From contig NZ_JAAGLU010000007.1 of assembly GCF_010550245.1 (NCBI RefSeq), positions 124,001 to 188,000 on the forward strand: a stretch of DNA of 64,000 nt, written 5' to 3'. A program made the translations under genes and the position numbers. Below are positions 32,507 through 42,368 of this stretch, piece by piece. The stretch is from Streptomyces sp. SID12501. GTDB lineage: Bacteria > Actinomycetota > Actinomycetes > Streptomycetales > Streptomycetaceae. The notes below the pieces were generated by a model. The model searched no databases, had not been told where the DNA came from, and saw only the letters and a list, made by a program, of their open reading frames with translations. The stretch's first letter is position 1. Each line of letters begins with the position of its first letter.

Positions 32507-34809
32507 TCCGCCTCGGGCTGCGCCTCACCCTGAGTGGCGGCAGGGAAGCAGCCGCCCGTCTCGCCGTCATCGCGGCCGCCGTCGCCCTCGGTGTCGGTCT
32601 GCTGTTGAGCATCCTGGCGGCCATCAACGCCACCGCCACCCAGAACAACCGCAACGCCTGGCTCAACACCGGCTCCGGCACGAGCGCGTCGAGCCGGTCG
32701 GCGGCGAAGGCAGCGAAGGCGGACACGGACCCGCTGTGGTGGCTGCTCAGGGCGGACCACTTCGACGGCAAGATCATCGGGCGTGTCGACGTCGCCGCCA
32801 CCGGCCCCGACTCCCCAGTCCCACCGGGCCTTTCGCACCTCCCAGGACCAGGTGAGTTCTACGCCTCACCGGCCCTCAGCAAGATCCTCGTCTCCACCCC
32901 CGCGGCCGAACTCGCCGACCGCTACCCCGGCCGCCAGGTCGGCACGGTCGGCAAGGCGGCGCTCCCGGGCCCAGACTCGCTGCTCATAGTCATCGGCCAC
33001 AGCCCCGGCCAGCTCGCGCAGCAGCGCGACGCCACCCAGGTCACCTCGATCACCACCGTCACCCCCAGCAGCTGCAACGGCACGAACTGCACGGTCAGGG
33101 TGGGCATCGACAACGGTGGCATCAAGCTCATCCTCTCCGTCGCGGGTACCGCCCTGATCTTCCCGGTGCTCATCCTCATCGGCACGGCCACCAGACTGGC
33201 TGCCGCCCGCCGTGAGCAGCGCTTCGCCGCGATGCGCCTGGTGGGCGCCACGCCGGGGCAGATCTCGATGCTCTCGGCCGTCGAATCGACGGTCGCCGCG
33301 GTCATCGGCACGACCGTCGGCTTCGGCCTCTTCGCCCTGTTCCGTACGCAGCTGGCGGCGGTCAACCTCACACGTACGACGTACTTCGCCAGTGACCTCA
33401 CGCTCCGGACCGGCGACATCCTGCTCGTCGCCGTCGCCGTCCCGGTGGGGTCCGCGATCGCGGCCCGGATCGCCCTGCGCCGCGTGCAGATCTCCCCGCT
33501 CGGGGTCACCCGGCGCGTCACGCCACGCCCGCCGCGCGTCTACCGGGTGATCCCGCTGGCCGCCGGTATCGCCGAACTCTCGTACACCATCGGCCGGGTT
33601 CCCAGCAGCACCAACGCCCAGATCTGGGTCTTCGTCCCGGGAATCCTGCTGGTCCTGACCGGACTCGTCATCGCCGGCCCCTGGCTGACCATGACCGGAG
33701 CCCGCGTCCTGGCCCGGCGCACCAGCCGGCCCGCGCTGCTCGTCGCGGGTCGGCGGCTCTCGGACGACCCGAAGGCAGGCTTCCGCGCGGTCAGCGGTCT
33801 CGTGCTCGCCCTGTGCGTCACCAGCGCCGCCGTCGGGATCATCGGCTCGTTGAACGCCGAGCGCGGCATCCCGGAGGGCAGCCGGGCGGTCGCCGACGCC
33901 CTGGTCGCCACCTACGTCCATGGGGCCGACCCGACTTCAGGGAAGCTGACCGGAGCTGTGCCCCCGCTCTCGCGGGCCTCGCTGGACGACCTGAACTCCG
34001 TACCGGGCGTCAAGGGCGTGCTGATGATCCACACGAACCCGCTCGGCACCACGGACCCGGCCTGGCGCAGTTCCCAGGGTTCCGGGACACCGCCGCTGGC
34101 CGGCCTGGCCTCGTGTGCCGAGCTCGCGAGGATGCCGGCCTACAGCGCATGCGCCTCCGGGGCTGAAGTGGCGTCGGTCAGTCAGGGCTACAGCACCTTC
34201 GGCACCTACCGCTGGGCACACTGGCCCACGGCATGGCCCGCCGCCGCCATCTCCGCGCAGCGCCTCGCCGCCCTGCCGGTCCAGGAGATCGTCGTGGCCA
34301 CCGACGGGTCGACGTCAGCGGTCGAACGCGCGCGCACGATCCTCGCGAACACGTATCCCGGCCAGGAGGGCCCGTGGACCGTCCGCGAGGACCATGCCGC
34401 AAGTGGCGCGGAACTCGCCGGATACCAGCAACTGGCCAACGTGGTCATCCTGGTCAGCTTCCCCATCGCCGGCTGCAGCCTGGCGGTGAGCGTGGCCGGG
34501 GGCCTACGCGACCGCAAGCGCCCCTTCAGTCTGCTGCGGCTGACCGGCACACAGCTCGGGGTGCTGCGACGGGTCGTCCTGCTGGAGAGCGCGGTCCCGC
34601 TCCTGGTGGTCGCGGTCGTCGCGATCGGGATGGGCTTCCTGGCCGCCCAGCTGTTCGTACAGGCACAGTTCGACTACTCGATCCGGGCCCCGGAGAGCCA
34701 GTACTACGCGATCGTGCTCGCCGGGCTCGTCGCCTCGCTGGGGGTCATCGCATCCACGATGCCGCTGCTCAGGCGGATCACGGGACCCGAAACGGCACGC
34801 AACGAGTAA
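32503..34809 (+). CDS. FtsX-like ABC permease
   Basis: The GTG at 32503 overlaps the ATPase gene by 4 nt. The 768-residue protein has a first transmembrane helix (AVIAAAVALGVGLLLSIL), a large extracytoplasmic domain, two FtsX-like cores of three or four helices (around residues 205-330 with REQRFAAMRLVGATPGQISM, and 640-760 with RKRPFSLLRLTGTQLGVLRR). This duplicated-permease layout is typical of actinobacterial MacB-type exporters. It partners the ATPase encoded at 31808; the cargo is unknown. Confidence 0.9.
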   Translation: MIRLGLRLTLSGGREAAARLAVIAAAVALGVGLLLSILAAINATATQNNRNAWLNTGSGTSASSRSAAKAAKADTDPLWWLLRADHFDGKIIGRVDVAATGPDSPVPPGLSHLPGPGEFYASPALSKILVSTPAAELADRYPGRQVGTVGKAALPGPDSLLIVIGHSPGQLAQQRDATQVTSITTVTPSSCNGTNCTVRVGIDNGGIKLILSVAGTALIFPVLILIGTATRLAAARREQRFAAMRLVGATPGQISMLSAVESTVAAVIGTTVGFGLFALFRTQLAAVNLTRTTYFASDLTLRTGDILLVAVAVPVGSAIAARIALRRVQISPLGVTRRVTPRPPRVYRVIPLAAGIAELSYTIGRVPSSTNAQIWVFVPGILLVLTGLVIAGPWLTMTGARVLARRTSRPALLVAGRRLSDDPKAGFRAVSGLVLALCVTSAAVGIIGSLNAERGIPEGSRAVADALVATYVHGADPTSGKLTGAVPPLSRASLDDLNSVPGVKGVLMIHTNPLGTTDPAWRSSQGSGTPPLAGLASCAELARMPAYSACASGAEVASVSQGYSTFGTYRWAHWPTAWPAAAISAQRLAALPVQEIVVATDGSTSAVERARTILANTYPGQEGPWTVREDHAASGAELAGYQQLANVVILVSFPIAGCSLAVSVAGGLRDRKRPFSLLRLTGTQLGVLRRVVLLESAVPLLVVAVVAIGMGFLAAQLFVQAQFDYSIRAPESQYYAIVLAGLVASLGVIASTMPLLRRITGPETARNE

Positions 34810-34825
34810 CAGGTACGACGGGTGA

Positions 34826-34865
34826 CTCGGCCCGGCTCTGCCCGACTGCGCTGGGCCGGTCCGAG
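34826..34865. terminator. Bidirectional hairpin between permease and UvrA2 genes
   Basis: CTCGGCCCGGC (34826-34836) pairs with GCCGGTCCGAG (34855-34865) with one mismatch over 11 bp, with an 18-nt loop. It lies between convergent genes. Confidence 0.55.
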
Positions 34866-34880
34866 CCGAGCCATCCGTCG

Positions 34881-37526
34881 TCAGCTCATCGCCCGTACGC
34901 CCTCCCGCAGGAACCAGCCCGTCCGGGAACGGGCCCCACCAACCGTCCCCGTCCCAGTCCCCGCCGCCTCCGCGACCTGTTCCGGTGTCCCCTCCGCCAC
35001 CACGAGCCCGCCGCCTGCGCCGCCCTCCGGGCCGAGGTCGATGAGCCAGTCGGAGGCGCGCATGACGTCGAGGTTGTGCTCGATCGTGACGACCGAGTGT
35101 CCCGCGTCGACGAGGCGTTGGAGTACGTCGAGCAGGCGCGCGGTGTCGGCGGCGTGCAGGCCTGTGGTCGGTTCGTCGAGGAGGTACAGGGTGCGGCCGG
35201 TCGCGCGGCGCCCCAACTCCTTCGCCAGTTTGAGGCGTTGGGCCTCGCCGCCGGAGATGGTGGTGGCGGGCTGGCCCAGCGGGAGGTAGCCGAGGCCCAC
35301 GTCCGAGAGCCGTTGCAGGCGGGCGGCGATCTGCCGTACGCCCCGGAAGACGGTGAGCGCCTCGTCCACCGTGGCGGCCAGCACCTCGGCGATGTCGTAC
35401 CCGTCGTAGCGCACCGCGAGCACCTCGTTCCGGAACCTGCGGCCCCGGCAGCCCGAACACCGCACGTCCACCGCGGGCAGGAAGTGCATGTGGACGGCGA
35501 GCACACCGGCGCCCTCGCACCGCTCGCAGCGTCCGCCGGGCACGTTGAAGGAGAAGGCGGCCGGAGTCAGCCCCCTCGACCTCGCCGTCTCCTGCGCGGC
35601 GAAGAGTTCCCTGACCGGGGTGAAGACGTCAGCGTACGTCGCCGCGTTCGAGCGCGGGAGGCGGCTGATCGGCTCCTGGTCGATCGTCACGACCTTGTCG
35701 AGGTGCGCCCAGCCTTCGATACCGTCATGCTCCCCCGGCGACACCGAGGCAGCCGACAACATCCCTCCCGCGTCGAGGCGTTGATGTGCCGCCCTGCCCA
35801 ACACATCCAGTATCAGCGTCGACTTGCCCGAGCCGGACGGTCCGGTGATCGTCACCAGGCGCCCGAGCGGAATCCGCACGGTGACGTTCCTGAGGTTGTG
35901 GGCGCGGGCCCCGCGAATCACCAACTCCGCGCTTGCATCCGGGCGTTGCTTACGGGCCGGGTGCTGGAGCCGGCCCGACAGATACGCCCCGGTGACGGAC
36001 CCCTCCGTCGCCGCCACCTGCTCCGGGGTTCCCTCGGCGACGACCCGGCCGCCGTCCCGGCCCGCGCCGGGGCCGATGTCGACGACGTGGTCGGCGGCCC
36101 ACAGCACGTCCAGGTCGTGCTCGATGACGAGGACCGTGTTGCCCAGGTCCCGGAGGCGGCGCAGTACGTCGATGAGGCGAGCCGTGTCGGCGGGGTGCAG
36201 TCCGATGGTCGGCTCGTCGAGGACGTAGAGCATGCCGGTGAGGCCCGAGCCGAGCAGCGCGGCCAGGCGCAGCCGCTGGGACTCGCCCGCGGAGAGGCTG
36301 GTGCTCGACTGGTCGAGGGTGAGGTAGCCGACCCCGGTGTCGACGAGCCGACGTACCCGTTCCTCCAGGTCGGCGACGACCGGTTCGGCGAACCGCCACT
36401 CGTCCCCGGTGGAGAACGCCCTCAACTCCGCCACCCAGTCGGCGAGTTCGTCGAGCGGCAGGCGGGACGCGGCCGTGATGCCGAGCCCGTGCACGGTGAC
36501 GGCCCGGCTCTCGGGGCGCAACCGTGTCCCGGCGCACGCTCCGCAGGTCTCCTTCACCATCGAGCGCTCGGCCTTCTGCCGGTACACGGTGTCGTCGACA
36601 CGGTCGGCGTAGCGGCGCATGAACGCGGTGACGACACCCTCGAAGCGGCCCGCCGAGACGGTGGCCGGAGGCTCGATCCCGGGAGCGGGGAGGTGCCTGC
36701 GGAATTCGGGCGACTCGACCCCGTAGAGAAGCAAGTCCCTTGATGGTGAGGCCAGTTCGGCCACCGGGGCGTCCGTGTCGAAGGTGAGGTCGTAGTGGCG
36801 GGCCGCGGCTCGCAGCAGGGGCAGGTTCCGCTCGACGAGCTGCCTGGGCCAGCCGCGCACCGCGCCGCCGGCGACGCTCGACTCCTCGTCGACCAGGGTC
36901 CGTACGTCCACCCGGATCACCTCACCGAGCCCGGTGCAGGACGGGCAGGCGCCGGCGGGCTTGTTGAAGGAGAAGGAGCCCATGACGAGCTCGGGCACGG
37001 GGGCGGAGCAGTGCGGGCAGGCGGCGGCGCTCTCACCCTCGGCTCCCGCCTCCGCGCCCCCTTCCACTCCCGACTCCGACTCCTCCTCGCCCTCCGGGTC
37101 GTGGGCGTACGACGGCGGGATCTCCGCCCCGCAGCCGGGGCACGGGCGTACGCCGATCCGGGACCACAGCAGCCGCAGATAGGTGAAGACCTCGGTCGCC
37201 GTACCGACCGTCGAACGCGGGCCGCGCCCTGCCGGACGCTGGTCGACGCTGACGGACGGGGACAGGCCGGTGATCGAGTCGACGGAGGGCCGGCTGACAC
37301 CGGCGGTCGCCACGCCCCACGCCTCCATGTACTGGCGGTGGCTCTCCCGGTGAAGGGTGTCGAGGGCGAGCGTGGACTTACCGGAACCGGAGAGACCGGT
37401 CACGACGACCAGCTTCTGCTTCGGGATCGCGAGCGAGATGTTCTTGAGGTTGTGGAGACGGGCACCTTTGATGTGCATCACGGGAGTTCGGTGGTCAGCC
37501 GTACCTTCAACCAAGCCTTCATCCAT
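34881..37526 (-). CDS. UvrA2-type excinuclease ATPase homologue
   Basis: The 881-residue protein is a tandem ABC ATPase of the UvrA family: Walker [17 protein letters not shown] and [16 protein letters not shown], signatures [12 protein letters not shown] and [12 protein letters not shown], and zinc-binding Cys clusters (CPGCG...[24 protein letters not shown]...CSGCRGR). It is shorter than housekeeping UvrA (about 950), consistent with the UvrA2/DrrC-like class associated with drug resistance or specialised DNA repair. ATG 37526 and 37478 are both possible starts. The divergent double-MerR gene is the likely regulator. Confidence 0.88.
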   Translation of the reverse strand: MDEGLVEGTADHRTPVMHIKGARLHNLKNISLAIPKQKLVVVTGLSGSGKSTLALDTLHRESHRQYMEAWGVATAGVSRPSVDSITGLSPSVSVDQRPAGRGPRSTVGTATEVFTYLRLLWSRIGVRPCPGCGAEIPPSYAHDPEGEEESESGVEGGAEAGAEGESAAACPHCSAPVPELVMGSFSFNKPAGACPSCTGLGEVIRVDVRTLVDEESSVAGGAVRGWPRQLVERNLPLLRAAARHYDLTFDTDAPVAELASPSRDLLLYGVESPEFRRHLPAPGIEPPATVSAGRFEGVVTAFMRRYADRVDDTVYRQKAERSMVKETCGACAGTRLRPESRAVTVHGLGITAASRLPLDELADWVAELRAFSTGDEWRFAEPVVADLEERVRRLVDTGVGYLTLDQSSTSLSAGESQRLRLAALLGSGLTGMLYVLDEPTIGLHPADTARLIDVLRRLRDLGNTVLVIEHDLDVLWAADHVVDIGPGAGRDGGRVVAEGTPEQVAATEGSVTGAYLSGRLQHPARKQRPDASAELVIRGARAHNLRNVTVRIPLGRLVTITGPSGSGKSTLILDVLGRAAHQRLDAGGMLSAASVSPGEHDGIEGWAHLDKVVTIDQEPISRLPRSNAATYADVFTPVRELFAAQETARSRGLTPAAFSFNVPGGRCERCEGAGVLAVHMHFLPAVDVRCSGCRGRRFRNEVLAVRYDGYDIAEVLAATVDEALTVFRGVRQIAARLQRLSDVGLGYLPLGQPATTISGGEAQRLKLAKELGRRATGRTLYLLDEPTTGLHAADTARLLDVLQRLVDAGHSVVTIEHNLDVMRASDWLIDLGPEGGAGGGLVVAEGTPEQVAEAAGTGTGTVGGARSRTGWFLREGVRAMS

Positions 37527-37528
37527 GC

Positions 37529-37548
37529 CTTCAAGTTTTTCATTGAAG
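37529..37548. promoter_or_regulatory. CTTCAA inverted repeat between uvrA2 and the double-MerR gene
   Basis: CTTCAA (37529-37534) and TTGAAG (37543-37548) flank an 8-nt AT-rich spacer; further CTTCAA copies occur at 37505 and 37598. The cluster lies in the 81-nt divergent promoter gap and its edges. Confidence 0.5.
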
Positions 37549-37607
37549 CTCCTGTTGAGGCTTTGAGCCGTAAACCTCGACCCGTACTGCCTCTAAGCTT
37601 CAAATCC

Positions 37608-38372
37608 GTGACGAACCATGAGGTACGGCTGCGGCCCGTCGACCTGGCCCGGCTGTCGGGCCTGTCGACGCAGCAGATCCGCAACTACGAGGACGCGGGT
37701 GTCCTGCCCCCGGCGGCACGGACGGAGTCGGGATACCGCGTCTTCGGGGACGTACACCGCCGCGCGTTGCTGACCTACCGGGCCCTGCAGCCCGGGTACG
37801 GGCCACTGGCGGCAACCACTGTCATGCGCACCCTGCACGACGGGGACCTGCCGGGCGCGCTCGCGCTCGTCGACGCGGCGCACGCCGGGCTGCACGAGCA
37901 GCGGACGGCCCTGCGGGCGACGCGCGAGGCCCTGGAGGCGCTGGCCGGCCGGCGGCCCCCGAAGGCGACAGCCCCCGCGACCGACCTGCGGATCGGCGAG
38001 GTGGCCGCGCTGCTCGGCGTACGCACCTCCGCGCTGCGGGTGTGGGAGGCGGCGGGGCTGCTCACCCCGGCCCGCGAACGGGGCACGGGCTACCGGCAGT
38101 TCGGCCCCGACGACGTCCGCGACGCCCGCCTGATCCAGACCCTCCGCCGCAGCCACTATCCCCTGGACCAGATCCACCCGGTACTGGAGGAACTGCGCCG
38201 GGAGGGCGGCACGGAGGCACTGCGAACGGCGGTCGCGGCACGCGGGGAGGCACTGACGGGGCGTACGCGGGCGATGCTGGCGGGGGCGGGGCGGTTGGCG
38301 GAATACATCGAGTACATCGAGATCACCGGATACGGATACGGCGAGTACGCCGAGTACGTCGAGAACAACTGA
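37608..38372 (+). CDS. MerR-family regulator with two tandem MerR domains
   Basis: The GTG at 37608 is the first in-frame start after the divergent promoter; 254 residues. A first MerR domain runs from about residue 7 (VDLARLSGLSTQQIRNYEDA, GVLPPAARTESGYRVFGDVH). A second, complete one starts near residue 125 (LRIGEVAALLGVRTSALRVW, EAAGLLTPARERGTGYRQFG). One chain with two DNA-reading heads is unusual. The C-terminus is a repetitive Tyr/Glu-rich tail (EYIEYIEITGYGYGEYAEY). It probably controls the uvrA2-type gene. Confidence 0.85.
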   Translation: MTNHEVRLRPVDLARLSGLSTQQIRNYEDAGVLPPAARTESGYRVFGDVHRRALLTYRALQPGYGPLAATTVMRTLHDGDLPGALALVDAAHAGLHEQRTALRATREALEALAGRRPPKATAPATDLRIGEVAALLGVRTSALRVWEAAGLLTPARERGTGYRQFGPDDVRDARLIQTLRRSHYPLDQIHPVLEELRREGGTEALRTAVAARGEALTGRTRAMLAGAGRLAEYIEYIEITGYGYGEYAEYVENN

Positions 38373-38434
38373 TGGCGGCCGATGACTGCCAATGACCGCC
38401 GATGCCGACCGGACGGCCCTGCCATCATGCGGGC

Positions 38435-39358
38435 CTAGCCGACCAGATGGTTCCTGCCGGGGCCGCCGGAGAGAAAGTCCTTGCCGGGGCCGCCGTACAG
38501 ACGGTCGTTGCCGCCGTTGCCGTAGATCACGTCGTTGCCGCTGTTGCCGTACAGGTCGTCGTCACCGGCACCGCCGTAGAGGTGGTCGTTCCCGGCCTGG
38601 CCGTAGATGTAGTCCCTTCCCCCCGCTCCACGGATGGTGTCGTTGCCGGACCCGCCGTTCAGGGTGTTGACGGCAGCGGTTCCGGTGAGGGTGTCGTTGC
38701 CGTTGCCACCCCAGATGTTGTTGCCCGCCGAGAGGGTGTCGTTGCCGTCGTCGCCGTACATGTCGCGGCCGTTGGTCAGCCGGTCGTTGCCGGTTCCACC
38801 GTGGAGGTTCTCGAAGCCGAGGCCGGCCGGGTTCGGGTAGCCGGTCGATGTGTACCGGGTTCCGTTCAGCGTGTCATTGCCCGGGCCGCCGTATACGTCG
38901 AAGCGACGGTCGGGGAAGTTGCTCAGCGACGTGTCGTTACCGTCACCGAGGTTGAATATCGCCCGCGGGTAGGCTCTCGGGGCGGAGAAATCGTCAGAGA
39001 ACGTACATTGCACTTTGGTCGGGTCGCCGGGGTATTCCGTATCCTCGCCGGGGTGCACGCATCCAGGGCCCGCGTCGATCGGCACGACGTCATCGATACC
39101 GATGGAAATCTCTTGCCGGCCGGTGTTGTCCGAGTAATAGCCGCCGACCCAGTAGAACACCTTGTTCGTCTGCCCGTTCGCCGCGGTATAGACCACATGG
39201 TCGCCATCGACGATGACCGCGGTGGCGCTTGACGCGGTCGTCCCCGTCGCTTCCGTGGCGTGTGCGCTCGCCACGGGCAGCAGCAGGCCGCTGACGACGA
39301 GAGCCGCCGTGGCGCCCGGCCACGTACTACCGCGGGTACTCCGACGGTGCGTCCCCAT
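38435..39358 (-). CDS. Secreted RTX-like calcium-binding repeat protein
   Basis: The ATG at 39358 follows GGAGGAG and opens a Sec signal peptide with cleavage near AHA-T; 307 residues. The C-terminal 150 residues are nonapeptide GGxGxDxLx-type repeats (YGGPGNDTL, HGGTGNDRL, YGDDGNDTL, NGGSGNDTI, YGGAGDDDL, GGPGKDFL), which fold as a calcium-bound beta-roll. The N-terminal domain (VVYTAANGQTNKVFYWVGGY) has no recognised fold. No type I secretion genes are adjacent; export is probably by Sec. Function unknown, extracellular. Confidence 0.85.
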   Translation of the reverse strand: MGTHRRSTRGSTWPGATAALVVSGLLLPVASAHATEATGTTASSATAVIVDGDHVVYTAANGQTNKVFYWVGGYYSDNTGRQEISIGIDDVVPIDAGPGCVHPGEDTEYPGDPTKVQCTFSDDFSAPRAYPRAIFNLGDGNDTSLSNFPDRRFDVYGGPGNDTLNGTRYTSTGYPNPAGLGFENLHGGTGNDRLTNGRDMYGDDGNDTLSAGNNIWGGNGNDTLTGTAAVNTLNGGSGNDTIRGAGGRDYIYGQAGNDHLYGGAGDDDLYGNSGNDVIYGNGGNDRLYGGPGKDFLSGGPGRNHLVG

Positions 39359-39461
39359 GAGTTTCTCCTCCGGCAGGTACCGATAGTCGTCCGTATCGAC
39401 CAGAAGACCCACGGCGCGCACCAACGGTTGTACGGGCCACACCTCCACCTGGGGCACCTCC

Positions 39462-40742
39462 CTACGCCACCGTCCGCAGACCCCCTGTTCCCGCCCCCGC
39501 CCCCGCCCCCGTCCCCCGCACCACCCGCCACGCGCAGGCCGCCGTGAGCAGCTCGCCCAGCAGGTCCGGGTCGTCGATCTCCAGGCCGAGGAGGGACTCG
39601 ATGCGTTCCAGGCGCTGGTAGAGGGACTGGCGGCCGATGTGGAGGAGGGCCGCCGTGCGGGTGGGTGAGCAGCCGTTGCGGAGGTGGACCTCCAGGGTGC
39701 GGACCAGGTCGCTGGGGTGGGCCGCCTCCCACGCCAGGAGGGGGCCCAGGGTGTGCTGGACCAGGCGGCTCAGGCGGTCCTGGTTGGCGTCCACGCCCCC
39801 TCGGGTCAGTTCTCGTTCGAGGGCGAGGGCCCGGGACGACGTCACCAGGGGGCCCTGCGGGGCGTTCGGCTCCGGTGGCGGCACCGTCAGTGCCAGTTCC
39901 AGGGTCGTACGGGCCGCGCGCAGCGTCTCGCTCCAGCGCAGCCAGCCGTTGCCGGCGTCGACGGCGTGGCCCACGGCGACGGTGAGGCCGGGGGCGGCGG
40001 CAGCCGTGCGGAAGGCGTCCTGCACCGCCCGTACCGGGTCCCGTCCCGTCTTCGCCCCCGGCACCGGCCGGACCGAGACAAGGGCGAGTACGTCCCCCGG
40101 GAAGGCGGCCCGCAGCACCGCCCCGCCCAGGGTGCGCGCCGCCCGGTCGACCGTGGAGACGTCCCGCGTGCCGTGCACGGAAACACCGATCAGGCGGGCG
40201 CCGGGCCCGGGATGGAAGCCGGCGAGGGCGGCGCGGGCCTCGACCTCGGGCTGGTTGAGGGCCTGGCCGTCGGCGAGGTCGGCGAGCAGGGCGGCGGTGT
40301 GATCGTCGCCCCAGGGGCGGACCACCGTACGGCCGGACAGGCCCCGGGCGACGATCGCGCGGTTGGCGGCCTCCGTGATGCGTACGAAGGGGACGACGCG
40401 GCGCAGGGCGAGAAGCGGCAGGCCGAGGCGGCGGGCCTCGTCCGTCACCTCGGGCGGCATCGCGGGGAGCGAGCGGCCGATCTCCACGGCCAGGCCCGCC
40501 GCGCCCCGGGCGGTCAGCTCGCGGACGTAACGGCGCCGCACCTCCTCGTCCGTGTCGGTGAGGCCGAATCCGTTGGTCAGCAGCAGTTCGCCGCCGTCCA
40601 GGAAGTTCGCGCCCTCGTACACCTCGCTGGAGTGCACCCAGCGCACGGGCCGGTCCAACGCGGCCTCGCCGGCGAGGAGTTCGGGCTCGGCGGCGCGGAC
40701 CGGGTCGAGGGCCAGGACTTCACGGAGGGTGAGTGCGGGCAC
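39462..40742 (-). CDS. PucR-family transcriptional regulator
   Basis: The GTG at 40742 is preferred because GGGAGG lies 6-7 nt upstream; 426 residues. It has the N-terminal PucR domain (LTLREVLALDPVRAAEPELL, RWVHSSEVYEGANFLDGGEL), a GGDEF-like middle and a C-terminal HTH_30 (LEVHLRNGCSPTRTAALLHI, GRQSLYQRLERIESLLGLEI). PucR proteins control purine or nucleobase use. It is divergent from the cytosine deaminase and oxygenase genes and probably regulates them. Confidence 0.88.
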   Translation of the reverse strand: MPALTLREVLALDPVRAAEPELLAGEAALDRPVRWVHSSEVYEGANFLDGGELLLTNGFGLTDTDEEVRRRYVRELTARGAAGLAVEIGRSLPAMPPEVTDEARRLGLPLLALRRVVPFVRITEAANRAIVARGLSGRTVVRPWGDDHTAALLADLADGQALNQPEVEARAALAGFHPGPGARLIGVSVHGTRDVSTVDRAARTLGGAVLRAAFPGDVLALVSVRPVPGAKTGRDPVRAVQDAFRTAAAAPGLTVAVGHAVDAGNGWLRWSETLRAARTTLELALTVPPPEPNAPQGPLVTSSRALALERELTRGGVDANQDRLSRLVQHTLGPLLAWEAAHPSDLVRTLEVHLRNGCSPTRTAALLHIGRQSLYQRLERIESLLGLEIDDPDLLGELLTAACAWRVVRGTGAGAGAGTGGLRTVA

Positions 40743-40842
40743 GGGTGCCTCCCAAGGCGCTGACACTTCGTCCTGCTGGGGGATGCCCGGAGAGTACTTT
40801 CCGCACGTTGCCCCGGTGTTTCCGCCGAAGGAGAGTGAACCC

Positions 40843-41382
40843 ATGGATCCGGAAGATCGAGCGGGTCGGCCAGATCGGGCAGATCACATGGAACAGGTGG
40901 ATCAGGTGGATCAGGGAGACCGGATGGATCAGCTGGATCAGGCACTGGCACGCTCGTGGCTCGCTGTCGCCGTCGAGGAAGCCCGTGCCGGGCTCGCCGA
41001 GGGCGGTATCCCGATCGGCGCCGCGCTCTACGGCGCCGACGGCACGCTCCTCGGGCGTGGGCACAACCGGCGCGTCCAGGACGGCGACCCCTCGACGCAC
41101 GGCGAGACCGCCGCGTTCCGTAATGCGGGACGGCAGCGCTCGTACCGTGGGACGACCATGGTCACCACGCTCTCCCCGTGCTGGTACTGCTCCGGTCTGG
41201 TGAGGCAGTTCGGTATCTCCCGGGTGGTCGTGGGAGAGGCCGTCACCTTTCACGGCGGACACGACTGGCTCGCCGAGCACGGCGTCGAGATCGTGCTGCT
41301 CGACGATCCCGAGTGCGTCGGCATGATGCGCGACTTCATCACGAACAATCCCGCACTGTGGAATGAGGACATCGGTGAGTGA
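40843..41382 (+). CDS. Cytosine deaminase of the yeast FCY1 type
   Basis: The ATG at 40843 follows GAAGGAGAG. The 179-residue enzyme has the zinc-site motifs H86-x-E88 (STHGETAAF) and P-C113-x2-C116 (SPCWYC). Flanking sequence (EEARAGLAEGGIPIGAALY, VVVGEAVTFHGGHDWL, and the exact C-terminus EDIGE) follows yeast cytosine deaminase more closely than bacterial CodA or tRNA deaminases. It would convert cytosine to uracil. An N-terminal extension of about 30 residues is a Met/Asp/Gln repeat from duplicated DNA. It overlaps the next gene by 8 nt; the PucR gene is divergent. Confidence 0.85.
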   Translation: MDPEDRAGRPDRADHMEQVDQVDQGDRMDQLDQALARSWLAVAVEEARAGLAEGGIPIGAALYGADGTLLGRGHNRRVQDGDPSTHGETAAFRNAGRQRSYRGTTMVTTLSPCWYCSGLVRQFGISRVVVGEAVTFHGGHDWLAEHGVEIVLLDDPECVGMMRDFITNNPALWNEDIGE

Positions 41383-42367
41383 CACCACGTCGGCGCAGAC
41401 CCCCGCCGCACCCCGTATCCCGACCGTCGACCTGCGGCCCTGGCTGTCCGGCGACGCGGAGACCCGGGCCGCCATCGCCCGTACCGTCGACTCCGCCCTC
41501 CAGACCGCCGGATTCCTGCTGGTCACCGGGCACGGCGTCGACCCCGCCCTGCGGGCCGGTATCCGGGAGGCGGCCCGCGCCTTCTTCGCGCTGCCCGCCG
41601 AGGCGAAGGAGCGGTACACGGCGAAGGTCGGCGGGAGGGGATGGCTGGGGCCGGGGGCCGAGGCGAACGGGTACTCGGAGGGTACGGAGACCCCGCCGGA
41701 CCTGAAGGAGTCGCTGACCTTCGCCACGCACGCCCCCTTCGACGACCCGGCCGTCAACGCCGAGTGGTACGCGCCCAACGTGTGGCCCGCCGAGGCGCCC
41801 GAGCTGCGGAGGCTGTGCGAGGAGTATCTCGACCGGATGGCCGAGCTGGAGAAGGAGCTGCTCACCCTCCTCGGGTCTGCTCTCGGGCTCGAACCCGACT
41901 TCTTCTCACGGCACATGGACCATCCGACGTACGGGTTCAACATCAACTGGTATCCGGGAGTGGAGGTCGTCGGCGAGCCGGAACCGGGGCAGTTCCGGAT
42001 CGGGCCGCACACCGACTTCGGGACGGTCACCATCCTCGACCGGCAGGCCGGGAAGGGCGGGCTGCAGGTCTACACGGACGAGGGCGGGTGGGAGGACGCG
42101 CCCTTCGACCCCGAGGCGTTCACCATCAACATCGGTGACCTGATGGCCCGTTGGACCGGCGACCGCTGGCGCTCGGGCCGCCACCGGGTGCTGCCGCCGC
42201 CGGCCGACTCCCCCGCCGAGGAACTGATGTCCCTCGTCTACTTCGGCGAGTGCACCCCGGGCACGATCGTCGAGTCGGTACCCGCGCCGGTGGGCCGGGT
42301 CGCCTACGAGGCCTTCGACTCGCATGTCTACCTGCGGGGGCAGCTGGACTCGATCACGGTCGACTGA
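41375..42367 (+). CDS. Isopenicillin-N-synthase-like iron/2-oxoglutarate oxygenase
   Basis: The GTG at 41375 is chosen because GAGGA lies 6 nt upstream; ATG 41363 has none. The 330-residue protein has the DIOX_N start (IPTVDLRPWLSGDAETRAAI), the Fe site HTD (IGPHTDFGTVTIL) and the distal His (WRSGRHRVLPPP), and an Arg for 2-oxoglutarate in that region. The family oxidises small molecules including nucleobases, such as thymine or uracil in fungi. Next to cytosine deaminase under a PucR gene, a pyrimidine or purine substrate is plausible but unproven. Confidence 0.87.
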   Translation: MSDTTSAQTPAAPRIPTVDLRPWLSGDAETRAAIARTVDSALQTAGFLLVTGHGVDPALRAGIREAARAFFALPAEAKERYTAKVGGRGWLGPGAEANGYSEGTETPPDLKESLTFATHAPFDDPAVNAEWYAPNVWPAEAPELRRLCEEYLDRMAELEKELLTLLGSALGLEPDFFSRHMDHPTYGFNINWYPGVEVVGEPEPGQFRIGPHTDFGTVTILDRQAGKGGLQVYTDEGGWEDAPFDPEAFTINIGDLMARWTGDRWRSGRHRVLPPPADSPAEELMSLVYFGECTPGTIVESVPAPVGRVAYEAFDSHVYLRGQLDSITVD

Positions 42368-42368
42368 G

